From: Methylomicrobium sp051061015
GTDB taxonomy: Bacteria; Pseudomonadota; Gammaproteobacteria; Methylococcales; Methylomonadaceae
Length of the DNA: 64,000 bases
Assembly (NCBI GenBank): GCA_051061015.1
Contig: JBPFEG010000013.1
Location: 124,001 to 188,000 of the forward strand
Direction of reading: 5' to 3'
A program made the position numbers and the translations under genes. Below the pieces are notes generated by a model. The model was given only the letters and a program-made list of their open reading frames with translations. It had not been told where the DNA came from and ran no database searches. Numbering within the stretch: position 1 is the first letter of the stretch; the number at the start of each line of letters is the position of its first letter. Positions 1-8,444 of the stretch are shown piece by piece.

Positions 1-1286
1 TCAAAGTCGGCAAAGCAATCGGCATCATTTTGAAACGGTCGGCACAGCCGCACTCGACGCCGAAAGTCGTAATCGGCAAGGATACCCGCCTGTCCGGCTA
101 CATGCTCGAAATGGCCCTGACTTCAGGTCTGCTCGCGACCGGTATCGAAGTGCTGCTGGTCGGCCCCTTGCCGACACCCGGAGTCAGCTTTATCACCCGC
201 AACATGCGCGCCTCGGTCGGTATCGTGATTTCGGCTAGCCACAATCCTTTTCATGATAACGGTATTAAAATTTTCGGGCCGGACGGTTTCAAAATTCCAG
301 ACGCGATGGAAGAGGAAATCGAACAAATGGTCAGCAAGGACAATTTCGAGGCTTACCTGGCGCATCACGAAAAGATCGGCAGAAGCCGGCGCATCGACGA
401 TGCGCAGGGCCGGTATATCGTCTACGTCAAAAACACCCTGCCCCATCAATATACGCTCGACGGCCTGCGCATCGTGCTCGACACCGCCAACGGCGCCGCC
501 TATAAAATAGCCCCGGCAGTATTTTCCGAACTGGGCGCGGAAGTGATCCACATCGGCAATTCACCCAACGGGATTAATATCAACGACGAGTACGGGGCTT
601 TATATCCTGAAGTGATTTCAAAGGCCGTGTTAATGTATCGGGCCGATGTCGGGATCAGCCTGGACGGCGACGCCGACCGGGTCGTAATGGTTGACGAAAC
701 CGGGCATATCATGAACGGGGATCATATCCTAGGACTCTGCGCATTGAATATGAAGAAAAAGGGCACACTGCGCAACAATACGCTGGTCGTGACCCATATG
801 AGCAATTATGGCCTCGAAAAGATCATGCGCGAACACGGAATTGATGTGGTCCGGGTCGACGTAGGAGACAAGCATGTAGTTGATGAGATGCGCCGCCTGA
901 ACGCCTCATTGGGAGGCGAACAATCCGGCCATGTGATTCATCTTGATCATTCAACCACTGGCGATGGCTGCATCGCCGCGCTAAATGTGCTGGCGATCAT
1001 GAAAGAAAGCGGGATGAAATTGAGCGAACTGAACCGGATCGTCACCGACATTCCGCAAAAGCAAATCAACGTGAGAGTCAAAGAGAAAACCCCTTTAGAC
1101 CAAATCAAGGGTTATCGGGAATTAATCCAGTGTATCGAAAGCAAATTAAATGCAACAGGCAGGATATTGGTCCGATTTTCGGGAACAGAACCTTTGGTCC
1201 GCATTCTGGTGGAAGGCACCGACAAGCTGCAGATTGAACTGTTTGCCGAAGAAATCGCTGACCTGCTGAAGAAAGAACTGGGGTGA
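1..1286 (+). CDS. glmM: Phosphoglucosamine mutase GlmM (5' end missing)
   Basis: GlmM interconverts glucosamine-6-phosphate and glucosamine-1-phosphate in the cytoplasm, on the way to UDP-GlcNAc for peptidoglycan and LPS. The reading frame is open from the first full codon at base 3, and the residues before the first possible start (TTG at 30) match the conserved GlmM N-terminal region, so the true start lies upstream of the window; roughly 20-25 residues are missing. Visible signatures in order are the phosphoserine loop ISASHNPF, the metal-binding DGDADR, the sugar-binding GGEQSGH, and the C-terminal phosphate-binding RFSGTEPLVR. It converges on galE, with a strong hairpin between them. Identification is firm; only the start is unseen. 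Confidence 0.96.
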   Translation, partial: KVGKAIGIILKRSAQPHSTPKVVIGKDTRLSGYMLEMALTSGLLATGIEVLLVGPLPTPGVSFITRNMRASVGIVISASHNPFHDNGIKIFGPDGFKIPDAMEEEIEQMVSKDNFEAYLAHHEKIGRSRRIDDAQGRYIVYVKNTLPHQYTLDGLRIVLDTANGAAYKIAPAVFSELGAEVIHIGNSPNGININDEYGALYPEVISKAVLMYRADVGISLDGDADRVVMVDETGHIMNGDHILGLCALNMKKKGTLRNNTLVVTHMSNYGLEKIMREHGIDVVRVDVGDKHVVDEMRRLNASLGGEQSGHVIHLDHSTTGDGCIAALNVLAIMKESGMKLSELNRIVTDIPQKQINVRVKEKTPLDQIKGYRELIQCIESKLNATGRILVRFSGTEPLVRILVEGTDKLQIELFAEEIADLLKKELG

Positions 1287-1355
1287 GAAAGGCGTAATTC
1301 CCGTTTATCTTTATTCGTCTTGAGAAGAGCAAATCGTCCAGGATTGCGAAGAACG

Positions 1356-1388
1356 AGAACTGCCAGACTCTTAAAGTCTGGCAGTTCT
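1356..1388. terminator. Hairpin terminator between glmM and galE
   Basis: A perfect 14-bp inverted repeat (arms 1356-1369 and 1375-1388, AGAACTGCCAGACT and its complement) encloses a 5-base loop. It lies between two convergent genes, where a bidirectional terminator is expected. There is no clear T-run on either side, so rho-independent action is likely but not certain. Confidence 0.6.
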
Positions 1389-1436
1389 ATAACCCTATAC
1401 GAAAAAAGTCTTGGTTATACTCCGGACAGAAAACGG

Positions 1437-2456
1437 TCAACCGTTATCCGGGTATCCTTCCGGATTCCTTGATTGCCAGCGCCAGGCATCGCGGCACATC
1501 GTCTCCACTCCGCGTTCGGCACGCCACCCCATCAATTCAAATGCCAGTGTGGGATCAGCGTAACAGGCGGCGATATCGCCAGGACGGCGGGAAACAATCC
1601 GGAAGGCGACTTTTTTGCCGCTGGCAGCCTCAAAGGCTTTCACCATTTCCAGCACGCTATATCCGTGGCCGGTTCCTAAATTAACCGTTGCCACCCCACT
1701 TACATCCGGCAGGGTTTTCAATGCTGCAATATGGCCCAAAGCCAAGTCTGTCACGTGGATATAATCGCGCACTCCGGTGCCGTCCGGGGTGGCATAATCG
1801 TTGCCGAATACGCTCAGTTCATCGCGACGGCCAACCGCGACCTGAGCGATAAAAGGCATCAGGTTATTGGGAATACCATTGGGGTCCTCGCCGATCATAC
1901 CGCTTTCGTGTGCCCCTACCGGATTAAAATAGCGCAACAGCATGATCCGCCATGCCGGATGAGCTTTCACCAGATCCCGGTAAATCTGTTCCGTCATCAA
2001 TTTTGAGCTTCCGTAAGGATTGGTCGTAGGTCCAACCGGAAAATCCTCCCGGATCGGAACAGTGGCTGGATCCCCGTAGACCGTCGCGGAGGAACTGAAC
2101 ACCAGGTTCCTGATTCCAAATTCCTCCATCACCTCGGCAAGCGCTATGCTGCCAAAGACATTGTTCTCGTAATAAGCCAGCGGTTTTAGTACAGACTCGC
2201 CGACCGCTTTCAGTCCCGCGAAGTGTATCACCGCCTCGATTTCATATTCCGAGAATACCTTGCGCAGTAGCGTCCGGTCGCGGATATCCCCGTGAACAAC
2301 GGTGATTTCACGTCCGGTCAGCTTTTTAACCCGACGCAGAGACTCTTCTTTGCTGTTGCAAAAATTGTCTATCACAACGACCGGATAACCGGCCTGCAAA
2401 AGTTCCAGACATGTGTGAGAACCGATATAACCGGCCCCGCCAGTGACTAAAATCAT
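1437..2456 (-). CDS. galE: UDP-glucose 4-epimerase GalE
   Basis: Cytoplasmic short-chain dehydrogenase-type epimerase that interconverts UDP-glucose and UDP-galactose for exopolysaccharide or LPS sugars. At 339 residues it has the normal family length. The NAD-binding GGAGYIGSH motif is at residues 6-14, the catalytic tyrosine and lysine (NPYGSSK) at Tyr148 and Lys152, and a serine stretch SSSATVYGD near 121-129, all as in GalE. The ATG at 2454-2456 directly precedes the Rossmann strand, so the start is secure. It is a single gene convergent with glmM; both feed nucleotide-sugar pools, but they are not co-transcribed. Confidence 0.95.
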   Translation of the reverse strand: MILVTGGAGYIGSHTCLELLQAGYPVVVIDNFCNSKEESLRRVKKLTGREITVVHGDIRDRTLLRKVFSEYEIEAVIHFAGLKAVGESVLKPLAYYENNVFGSIALAEVMEEFGIRNLVFSSSATVYGDPATVPIREDFPVGPTTNPYGSSKLMTEQIYRDLVKAHPAWRIMLLRYFNPVGAHESGMIGEDPNGIPNNLMPFIAQVAVGRRDELSVFGNDYATPDGTGVRDYIHVTDLALGHIAALKTLPDVSGVATVNLGTGHGYSVLEMVKAFEAASGKKVAFRIVSRRPGDIAACYADPTLAFELMGWRAERGVETMCRDAWRWQSRNPEGYPDNG

Positions 2457-2629
2457 AAGGGAGATATCTCTCTATCAGGATAAATGTTCAGTAAGGACAC
2501 AATCTGCGTATCATAACAGGCGCTTCATGCTCGTCAAAATTGGTCACAATAGTAGGTGGGGAAGAAACAAATGAAAAAGGCTGCTGCATTTACCCACTTG
2601 AAAAACTACCAATAGACGTCGGGAAAAAT

Positions 2630-4534
2630 TCAGTCTGCCTCTCCAACTGGGGCAGCATACGCATCACCAACCAGTTCAGCCACATTTGAACCGGTCAGGC
2701 CGTTCAAAAACTCGACCAGCGCCGAAATTTCATCGGTATTCAGCTGTACTGGCTTCAGCAAGGGATCCAGGTTTTCATTCGGATGCCCGCCGCGACTATA
2801 AAACTGCACCACTTCTTCCAACGTGCCCAAACTGCCGTCATGCATGTACGGCGCGGTCAACGCAATATTGCGTAAGGAAGGCGTCCGGTATTTCCAGCGG
2901 TCCTCCGGTTTTTGCGTAACTTCATAACGGCCGAGGTCGTTGCCCTTCCCGGCAGACACCGAAGCGATCACCTCGCGGTCGACGTCGACGAAGGTCCCCG
3001 GCGCGATCTGCACGCGGCGCTTCGCACCCGAACCGTTCATTGCAGCAGCAAAACCGATGCCGGTATTGTGAAAACCGTTATCGGTAAATAGCGCAAATTT
3101 GGAGTCAATCGAATGGCAACTGGAACACTGCGCCTTGCCGGTAAACAACTTGAAGCCCTGCCGGGCTTGTTCGCTCAACGCTTTGTTGTCCTTGCCGTAA
3201 TACCAGCGGTCGAACGGCGAATCGGCCGAATTCAAGGCGCGCTCGTAGCTGGCGATTGCCATCCCCAGGGTTTCCATACTCGGCCCCTTGCCGAAGGCTT
3301 TATGGAACAGCCTTCGATAATCTTCACTTTTTGCCACCGTGTCCAGCACATAGCCGATTGACGGATTCGCCATCTCATCGTGCGCCAGCAGAGGACCCCA
3401 CGCCTGTTGCTCCAAGGTCGTTTCGCGGCCATCATGAAACAAATGGGTAAGATAAGCCACATTGTACAAGGTCGGCGAATTGCGCCGGACCGTCCGGCCT
3501 TCGACGCCGACCGCAGTCGCCATTTCATTGCTGGTAAAGCCCTGCTCCGGAATATGGCACATCGCACAGGAAAAGGTCTTGTTCAGCGACAGACGACGGT
3601 CATAAAACAGTTTGCGGCCCAGGCCGATTTTCGCTGCGGTCAGCGGATTGTCCTTCGGTACCGGCACGCGCGGCAAGCCCAGCATCGGCTTGCGTGCATG
3701 AGCGAGAAGATCGATCGCTTTACCCTGCCGTTCCTTCATGGCGAGCGAATGGGTTTGATAGTCGCCGCGCTCATAATCCGATTTATCGTCCCCCGCCTGA
3801 TACAAGGACGGCTTGCCGACCGAGGCAGTCTGTTGCGCTATGGCTTTCGGCTCGCCAGACAGCAGGGTTCGGATATCATTGATCAACGTATCTGCATGCA
3901 GAAACGACACGCTGTAAATATTCCGGATCCGTTTATCCGGATCGATTAGATAAACGCGCAGCACATGCGAGAACGTGCCGGTGCTTTTGCCTTCGGCGTC
4001 ATGAACTTTCTGCACCGTATGTTTGTAGCCATCGAGAATCGGCTGCAGGTCCGCTTCGGAACGCGTCGTCAAAAAATGCCATTCGACTCCTGGCATCTGA
4101 AACTCTTCGCCGTATTTCGCCATTGTTTCGGGCGTATCGTGTTCGGGATTGAAACTGAGCGTGATCAGCCGCAGTTTTGACGCGATGTCAGTCTCCTTGG
4201 CCAAACGTTGCTTGATTTTATGCAGGACAGCGGTCGCCAATGGACAGCCGTTCACATCGTTGCAGGTCGAATAAACGAAACTGAGCAACACGATCTTGTC
4301 GCCCATCAAATCATGCAGTTTAATTGCGTTGCCGTGGCTATCCAGAACGTTGCCGTCCGCGGCCTCACCCAAAGGCGGCAATGGGTAGGTCCCGGGCGCC
4401 GGCAATGGGAATTGCAGATTGCCGTAGCCGGGCGCGAGGGGCGGCTGCTCCGCTGCATGAAGATCGGCAATCAAAAAATGACTCGCCAGCAGGAAGGCAA
4501 AAAAAGCTTGATAAGAGATGAGGAGCGATTTCAT
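2630..4534 (-). CDS. Fusion: Sco/SenC-like domain + di-heme cytochrome c peroxidase (MauG family)
   Basis: A 634-residue protein with a Sec signal peptide (about residues 1-27), so periplasmic. Residues about 60-230 form a Sco1/SenC thioredoxin-like domain with the family's distal histidine (FSHVLRVYLIDP). The usual copper/redox CxxxC is widened to Cys91-x5-Cys97 (CNDVNGCP). Residues about 290-620 form a bacterial cytochrome c peroxidase/MauG module with two haem c sites, CAMCH (about 326) and CSSCH (about 470), and the conserved MHDGS near 565. Sco proteins move copper or act as thiol reductases, and the peroxidase family reduces H2O2 or oxidises protein residues. Having both in one chain suggests a copper- or redox-linked periplasmic role, which is inference. 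It stands alone, with no oxidase genes nearby. Confidence 0.88.
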   Translation of the reverse strand: MKSLLISYQAFFAFLLASHFLIADLHAAEQPPLAPGYGNLQFPLPAPGTYPLPPLGEAADGNVLDSHGNAIKLHDLMGDKIVLLSFVYSTCNDVNGCPLATAVLHKIKQRLAKETDIASKLRLITLSFNPEHDTPETMAKYGEEFQMPGVEWHFLTTRSEADLQPILDGYKHTVQKVHDAEGKSTGTFSHVLRVYLIDPDKRIRNIYSVSFLHADTLINDIRTLLSGEPKAIAQQTASVGKPSLYQAGDDKSDYERGDYQTHSLAMKERQGKAIDLLAHARKPMLGLPRVPVPKDNPLTAAKIGLGRKLFYDRRLSLNKTFSCAMCHIPEQGFTSNEMATAVGVEGRTVRRNSPTLYNVAYLTHLFHDGRETTLEQQAWGPLLAHDEMANPSIGYVLDTVAKSEDYRRLFHKAFGKGPSMETLGMAIASYERALNSADSPFDRWYYGKDNKALSEQARQGFKLFTGKAQCSSCHSIDSKFALFTDNGFHNTGIGFAAAMNGSGAKRRVQIAPGTFVDVDREVIASVSAGKGNDLGRYEVTQKPEDRWKYRTPSLRNIALTAPYMHDGSLGTLEEVVQFYSRGGHPNENLDPLLKPVQLNTDEISALVEFLNGLTGSNVAELVGDAYAAPVGEAD

Positions 4535-4764
4535 GGCTTTTCTTTTACAAACTTAATACGGTCGCTAATAGAAATTACCAATCCTCAAGAAATTAGGCTA
4601 AACCTATCCCACGCAGTATGCGGGCGCCTGACCGGACTGTAAGGTATGGGTGTCAAATCGGAAAGGAACGACTAATTGCCGTCCCAAAGAAAAGTAATAT
4701 TGCCCCGGCTTTGGTCTGCTGAACCGCCGGGACTCTAATCGGGCAAGGAATAATGCGTGAAAGT

Positions 4765-5088
4765 TTATCCGGCAATGGCATTAGCAGCGCTAAGCATTTT
4801 AACCAGTTCGCCCTTTTGATACAGGTCAGTCATGATGTCGCAGCCGCCCACCAGTTCGCCCGAGATATAAAGCTGCGGATAGGTCGGCCAATTGGAATAG
4901 CTTTTCAATGCTTCGCGCAGTTCGGGATCTTCAAAAATATTCACATAGGCATATTTTGCGCCGCAGGCATCGAGGATTTGCACAGCCTGCCCCGAAAAAC
5001 CGCATTGCGGAAAGTCAGGCGAGCCTTTCATGTACAAGACCACAGGGCTGGATTCCAGCTGGGATTTGATTCTTTCAATAACGCTCAT
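4765..5088 (-). CDS. grxD: Monothiol glutaredoxin GrxD
   Basis: A small cytoplasmic glutaredoxin of the Grx4/Grx5 class, which binds and transfers [2Fe-2S] clusters with glutathione and BolA. The diagnostic active site CGFS is present, as are the glutathione-binding WPTYPQLY and GGCDI segments. I chose the ATG at 5088 (107 residues) over a GTG three codons upstream: MSVIERI aligns with the usual N-terminus, and a GAGTGG ribosome-binding site lies 5 bases before this ATG. It is transcribed divergently from argD. A 6-bp hairpin downstream (4704-4731) may act as terminator but is weak. Confidence 0.95.
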   Translation of the reverse strand: MSVIERIKSQLESSPVVLYMKGSPDFPQCGFSGQAVQILDACGAKYAYVNIFEDPELREALKSYSNWPTYPQLYISGELVGGCDIMTDLYQKGELVKMLSAANAIAG

Positions 5089-5167
5089 TTTTACCACTCA
5101 ACAGAGAAAAATAAAGTGATTCTAGCAAGTTTGCAGGCATTAAAAAAGCAAATCTTAATAGCGTTAC

Positions 5168-5196
5168 TTGCCTGATACTCAATAGAAATTTATAAT
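5168..5196 (+). promoter_or_regulatory. Sigma-70-type promoter for argD-argF
   Basis: A consensus -10 box TATAAT (5191-5196) is preceded by exactly 17 bases and a partial -35 box TTGCCT (5168-5173). Transcription would start near 5203, about 54 bases before the chosen argD start codon. Found by eye only. Confidence 0.5.
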
Positions 5197-5256
5197 CGAG
5201 CCTTTTTTCTTCCGGACTCGATGCGGTGCCGGTTTTATCGTTTACAGGCTAATACA

Positions 5257-6444
5257 ATGAACAGTCATATCATGCCGACTTATGGGCGCCTGCCGGTGAC
5301 TTTCGCGCGCGGCTCTGGCGCGTGGTTATGGGATACCGAAGGCAAGCGCTATCTGGACGCCTTGTCCGGCATTGCAGTTTGCAGCCTGGGGCATGCGCAC
5401 CCGGCCGTGCACCGCGCGATCTGTAAACAGAGCGAAACCCTGTTGCATACCTCGAATGTTTATAATATCGCAGTCCAGGAAACTCTGGCCTCCAGGCTCG
5501 CCGAATTAAGCGGCATGGACAACGTGTTTTTCTGCAATTCCGGCGCCGAAGCGAACGAAGCGGCGATCAAAATCGCACGCAAATACGGCCATAGCCTGGG
5601 CATCGCTGTTCCTCGGATCATCGTGATGGAAAAAAGTTTCCATGGGCGCACGCTCGCCACCCTGAGCGCGACCGGCAACCCGAAAGTCCAGCAGGGTTTC
5701 GAGCCATTGGTCGAAGGCTTCATTCGTGTCCCTTATAACGATGTCGCGGCGATCGAACGGGCGCTAACCCAGAACCGCGATGTGGTCGCTATACTAGCCG
5801 AACCGGTGCAGGGCGAAGGCGGCGTGAATGTTCCCGCGGCAGACTATCTGAACCGGATACGCGCCCTTTGCGACCAGCATAACCTGTTGATGATGCTGGA
5901 TGAAATCCAGACCGGCATCGGCCGTACCGGCAAATTCCTCGCCTTCCAGCACAACGGGATAATGCCCGATGTCGTAACACTCGCGAAAGCGCTGGGCAAC
6001 GGCGTGCCGATCGGCGCCTGCCTCGCCCACGGCAAAGCCGCCCAGGTTCTCACTGCGGGCAACCATGGCTCGACCTTCGGCGGCAACCTGCTCGCCTGCA
6101 GCGCTGCCCTGGCCGTTCTGGAAACCCTGGAACAGGAAAAACTGATCGAACGAGCGAAGCAGCAAGGCCGGGCGATCCACAGGGCATTCAGCGAAAACCT
6201 GGAAGGCATCCCGGGCATCGTCGATATTCGCCATAAAGGCATGATGATCGGCATCGAGCTGGACCAGCCTTGCGGCGACCTGGTCTCCGCCGCCCTGGAG
6301 AAAGGTCTGTTGATCAATGTGACCAATGAAAAAACAATCCGCCTGCTGCCGCCTTTGATCTTCGACGAGGCGCAAATCGAACTGCTCGTCGCCACTTTAT
6401 CCAGTCTCATCAAGGACTATCTTGCTCAAGATGTAACACTATGA
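5257..6444 (+). CDS. argD: Acetylornithine aminotransferase ArgD
   Basis: PLP-dependent class III aminotransferase converting N-acetylglutamate semialdehyde to N-acetylornithine in arginine synthesis; it may also serve the diaminopimelate route. The PLP lysine is in TLAKALGNG near residue 244, preceded by the cofactor-binding DEIQTGIGRTG. The frame stays open up to an ATG at 5221, but the ATG at 5257 (395 residues) matches the family N-terminus and has an AGG eight bases upstream. The stop overlaps the argF start (ATGA at 6441-6444), indicating translational coupling. A good promoter lies upstream at 5168-5196. Confidence 0.95.
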   Translation: MNSHIMPTYGRLPVTFARGSGAWLWDTEGKRYLDALSGIAVCSLGHAHPAVHRAICKQSETLLHTSNVYNIAVQETLASRLAELSGMDNVFFCNSGAEANEAAIKIARKYGHSLGIAVPRIIVMEKSFHGRTLATLSATGNPKVQQGFEPLVEGFIRVPYNDVAAIERALTQNRDVVAILAEPVQGEGGVNVPAADYLNRIRALCDQHNLLMMLDEIQTGIGRTGKFLAFQHNGIMPDVVTLAKALGNGVPIGACLAHGKAAQVLTAGNHGSTFGGNLLACSAALAVLETLEQEKLIERAKQQGRAIHRAFSENLEGIPGIVDIRHKGMMIGIELDQPCGDLVSAALEKGLLINVTNEKTIRLLPPLIFDEAQIELLVATLSSLIKDYLAQDVTL

Positions 6445-7343
6445 AAGTCAGACATTTCATCAGCTTGCTCGACATTACCGGCTATGAGTTCCGGAAACTG
6501 ATCAACCGGGCCATCGAACTGAAAAAGCATCGCGATCCCAATTATCACCCCTTCAAAGGCAAAGTGCTCGCGATGATTTTTGAAAAATCCTCGACCCGTA
6601 CACGCGTGTCGTTCGAGGCCGGCATGGCGCATTTTGGCGGCAGTTCGATGTTTCTTTCCCCTCGTGACACCCAATTGGGTCGTGGCGAGCCGATCGAAGA
6701 CAGCGCCAAGGTGATTTCGAGCATGGTCGATTGCGTGATGCTGCGCACCCACAGCCACGAAATGGTGACCACATTCGCACTGAACTCCCGGGTACCGGTG
6801 ATCAATGGACTGACCGACGAACAGCATCCGTGCCAACTGCTGGCCGACATGCAGACCTATTTCGAAAAGCGCGGCGACATCAAGGATAAAACGGTTGCCT
6901 GGATCGGCGACGGCAACAACATGTGCCATTCCTATATTCATGCCGCGATGCTGCTCGATTTTCAACTGCACATCGCCTGCCCGGACGGGTATAAACCGAA
7001 CCCAGCTTTCGTCGAGGCGGGCGGTGATCATGTGAAATTTTTTGCTACTCCGATCGAGGCGGCGCGGAACGCAGATCTTCTGGTCACCGATGTCTGGGCC
7101 AGCATGGGGCAGGAAGAAGAGCAGAAATTGCGCGAGGCTGCGTTCAAGGATTATCAGATTACGGCTGAAGTGATGCGAGCCGCAAAAGCTGACGCCCTGT
7201 TCATGCACTGTCTGCCGGCACACCGTGGCGAGGAAGTTGCAGCCGAGGTAATCGACGGTCCGCAAAGCGTCATTTTCGAAGAAGCCGAAAATCGCTTGCA
7301 TGCGCAGAAAGCTCTGCTCGAATTTCTCATCCTCGGAAAATAA
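6441..7343 (+). CDS. argF: Ornithine carbamoyltransferase ArgF
   Basis: Cytoplasmic enzyme joining ornithine and carbamoyl phosphate into citrulline. At 300 residues it matches anabolic OTCases. The carbamoyl-phosphate loop STRTRVSFE is near residue 50, HPCQ near 128, and the ornithine-binding HCLPAHRGEE near 255. It overlaps argD by four bases (ATGA) and shares its promoter, so the two form an operon for consecutive parts of the pathway. Confidence 0.97.
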   Translation: MKVRHFISLLDITGYEFRKLINRAIELKKHRDPNYHPFKGKVLAMIFEKSSTRTRVSFEAGMAHFGGSSMFLSPRDTQLGRGEPIEDSAKVISSMVDCVMLRTHSHEMVTTFALNSRVPVINGLTDEQHPCQLLADMQTYFEKRGDIKDKTVAWIGDGNNMCHSYIHAAMLLDFQLHIACPDGYKPNPAFVEAGGDHVKFFATPIEAARNADLLVTDVWASMGQEEEQKLREAAFKDYQITAEVMRAAKADALFMHCLPAHRGEEVAAEVIDGPQSVIFEEAENRLHAQKALLEFLILGK

Positions 7344-7382
7344 CGTTAGAATTGGGTTTCCTCAGACTCAAGAGACTCAATC

Positions 7383-8060
7383 GTGAAACGTCTATCCCTC
7401 TTTTCCTTGCTGGTCGTCGGTGTTGTTCATGCAGCAGCGCCGGACAAAACGGTCTATGTGACCGACAAACATATCATCGCATTGCGCAGCGAGGAAAGCA
7501 GCAAAGGCGCCCTGGTGCGCTCGCTTGAAACCGGAACGCCTTTGACCGTGCTGGACATCAGCAAAAAAAGCGGTTATTCACGCGTCCGTCTGGAAGACGG
7601 CACGGAGGGATATATCCTGACCCAAAACACGATGAAGGAGCCGCCCAGCCGGACGCAACTGGAATCGGCGACCCGGGAAAGCTCGGCACTGAAATCCGAA
7701 AACGCGGCGATGAAACTCGAACTGATCAAATTGAAGCAATTCCTGACGCCCGGATCCACACTCGAACAATCGTTAGCCAAGGAACGCGATCAACTGACCC
7801 GGGAACTCAGCGATCTGAAGAAAACATCGGGCGAAGCAATTCGGATCAAAACCGAACGCGACGACTATCAGGAACGTTATGTGCAGATCGAAAAGGAAGC
7901 CAAACAACTGGAACGGGAAAACGCGGCGCTGAAGGACCGCTCCGAACAGGACTGGTTTCTCTATGGCGGCATGGTAGCTTCGATCGGCATGCTCCTGGGC
8001 TTTATCCTGCCGAAGCTGAGCTGGCGGCGCAAATCGAGCAACTGGGATACTTTTTATTGA
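7383..8060 (+). CDS. SH3-domain, coiled-coil inner-membrane protein (YgiM type)
   Basis: A 225-residue protein with a Sec signal sequence (about 1-18), a bacterial SH3 domain (about 22-85), a long charged coiled coil (about 92-190) and one C-terminal membrane segment (WFLYGGMVASIGMLLGFILP), ending in a short basic tail. This is the layout of the YgiM/TIGR04211 family, whose function is not established; the SH3 domain should face the periplasm and may contact peptidoglycan. The start codon is GTG. It follows argF by 39 bases and may be read from the arg promoter, though no functional link to arginine is evident. Confidence 0.8.
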   Translation: MKRLSLFSLLVVGVVHAAAPDKTVYVTDKHIIALRSEESSKGALVRSLETGTPLTVLDISKKSGYSRVRLEDGTEGYILTQNTMKEPPSRTQLESATRESSALKSENAAMKLELIKLKQFLTPGSTLEQSLAKERDQLTRELSDLKKTSGEAIRIKTERDDYQERYVQIEKEAKQLERENAALKDRSEQDWFLYGGMVASIGMLLGFILPKLSWRRKSSNWDTFY

Positions 8061-8444
8061 GATTTACAACCAGCGCTTGGTCTTAAGAGGACAGTGCCTG
8101 TATTTTTCTTGGCTTTCTTAACATTTTTCCTTGGAACAGATACGTGGCCAATCCCGGCAGCGATAAAACCCGTTATTTTTCTTCCCTGGTCGTCGATGGT
8201 ATGGAGCAGGATAATTTGGATTGATGGAATGTAGGTTGGGTTTACCCGAAGGGGCATAAAAGGCGCCAGCCGTAACCCAACACCTCGAAGACTTGCCTAA
8301 ATGTTGGGTTATACCCTAAAGGGCACATGCGCTATCGCTCGGTAATTGCTCCTGCATTACACTATCTCTGTCCATAGACCACCCTTTAGTGGTGGCATCC
8401 ATGCAGTCGTAACCCAACCTACAAAACTCACTATCCACACCGCT
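8061..8444. other. Intergenic region upstream of argA
   Basis: This 384-base gap holds no convincing gene. A minus-strand frame at 8054-8257 overlaps the end of the preceding gene and has no recognisable content. The right half is occupied by the nested inverted repeats described at 8231-8422. Confidence 0.6.
8231..8422. repeat. Nested GTAGGTTGGGTT inverted repeats
   Basis: GTAGGTTGGGTT at 8231-8242 is matched by its complement AACCCAACCTAC at 8411-8422. Inside lie a second pair, GTAACCCAACA (8272-8282) and TGTTGGGTTATACCC (8302-8316). TTACCC/ATACCC is followed by GAAGGGGCA or TAAAGGGCA in the two left-type copies. The arrangement looks like two copies of a short extragenic palindromic element, not an operator. 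It ends 22 bases before the argA start. Confidence 0.55.

Noticed and set aside
4704..4731. CCCGGC/GCCGGG hairpin downstream of grxD
   Set aside because: Only six base pairs, a 14-base loop and no T-run; too weak to call as a terminator.
8054..8257. Minus-strand open frame of 67 codons
   Set aside because: Overlaps the end of the SH3-domain gene and part of the repeat region, with no recognisable protein features.
8346..8444. In-frame extension of argA back to a TTG
   Set aside because: The extra 33 residues run through the repeat element and have no counterpart in ArgA; the ATG at 8445 gives the normal N-terminus.
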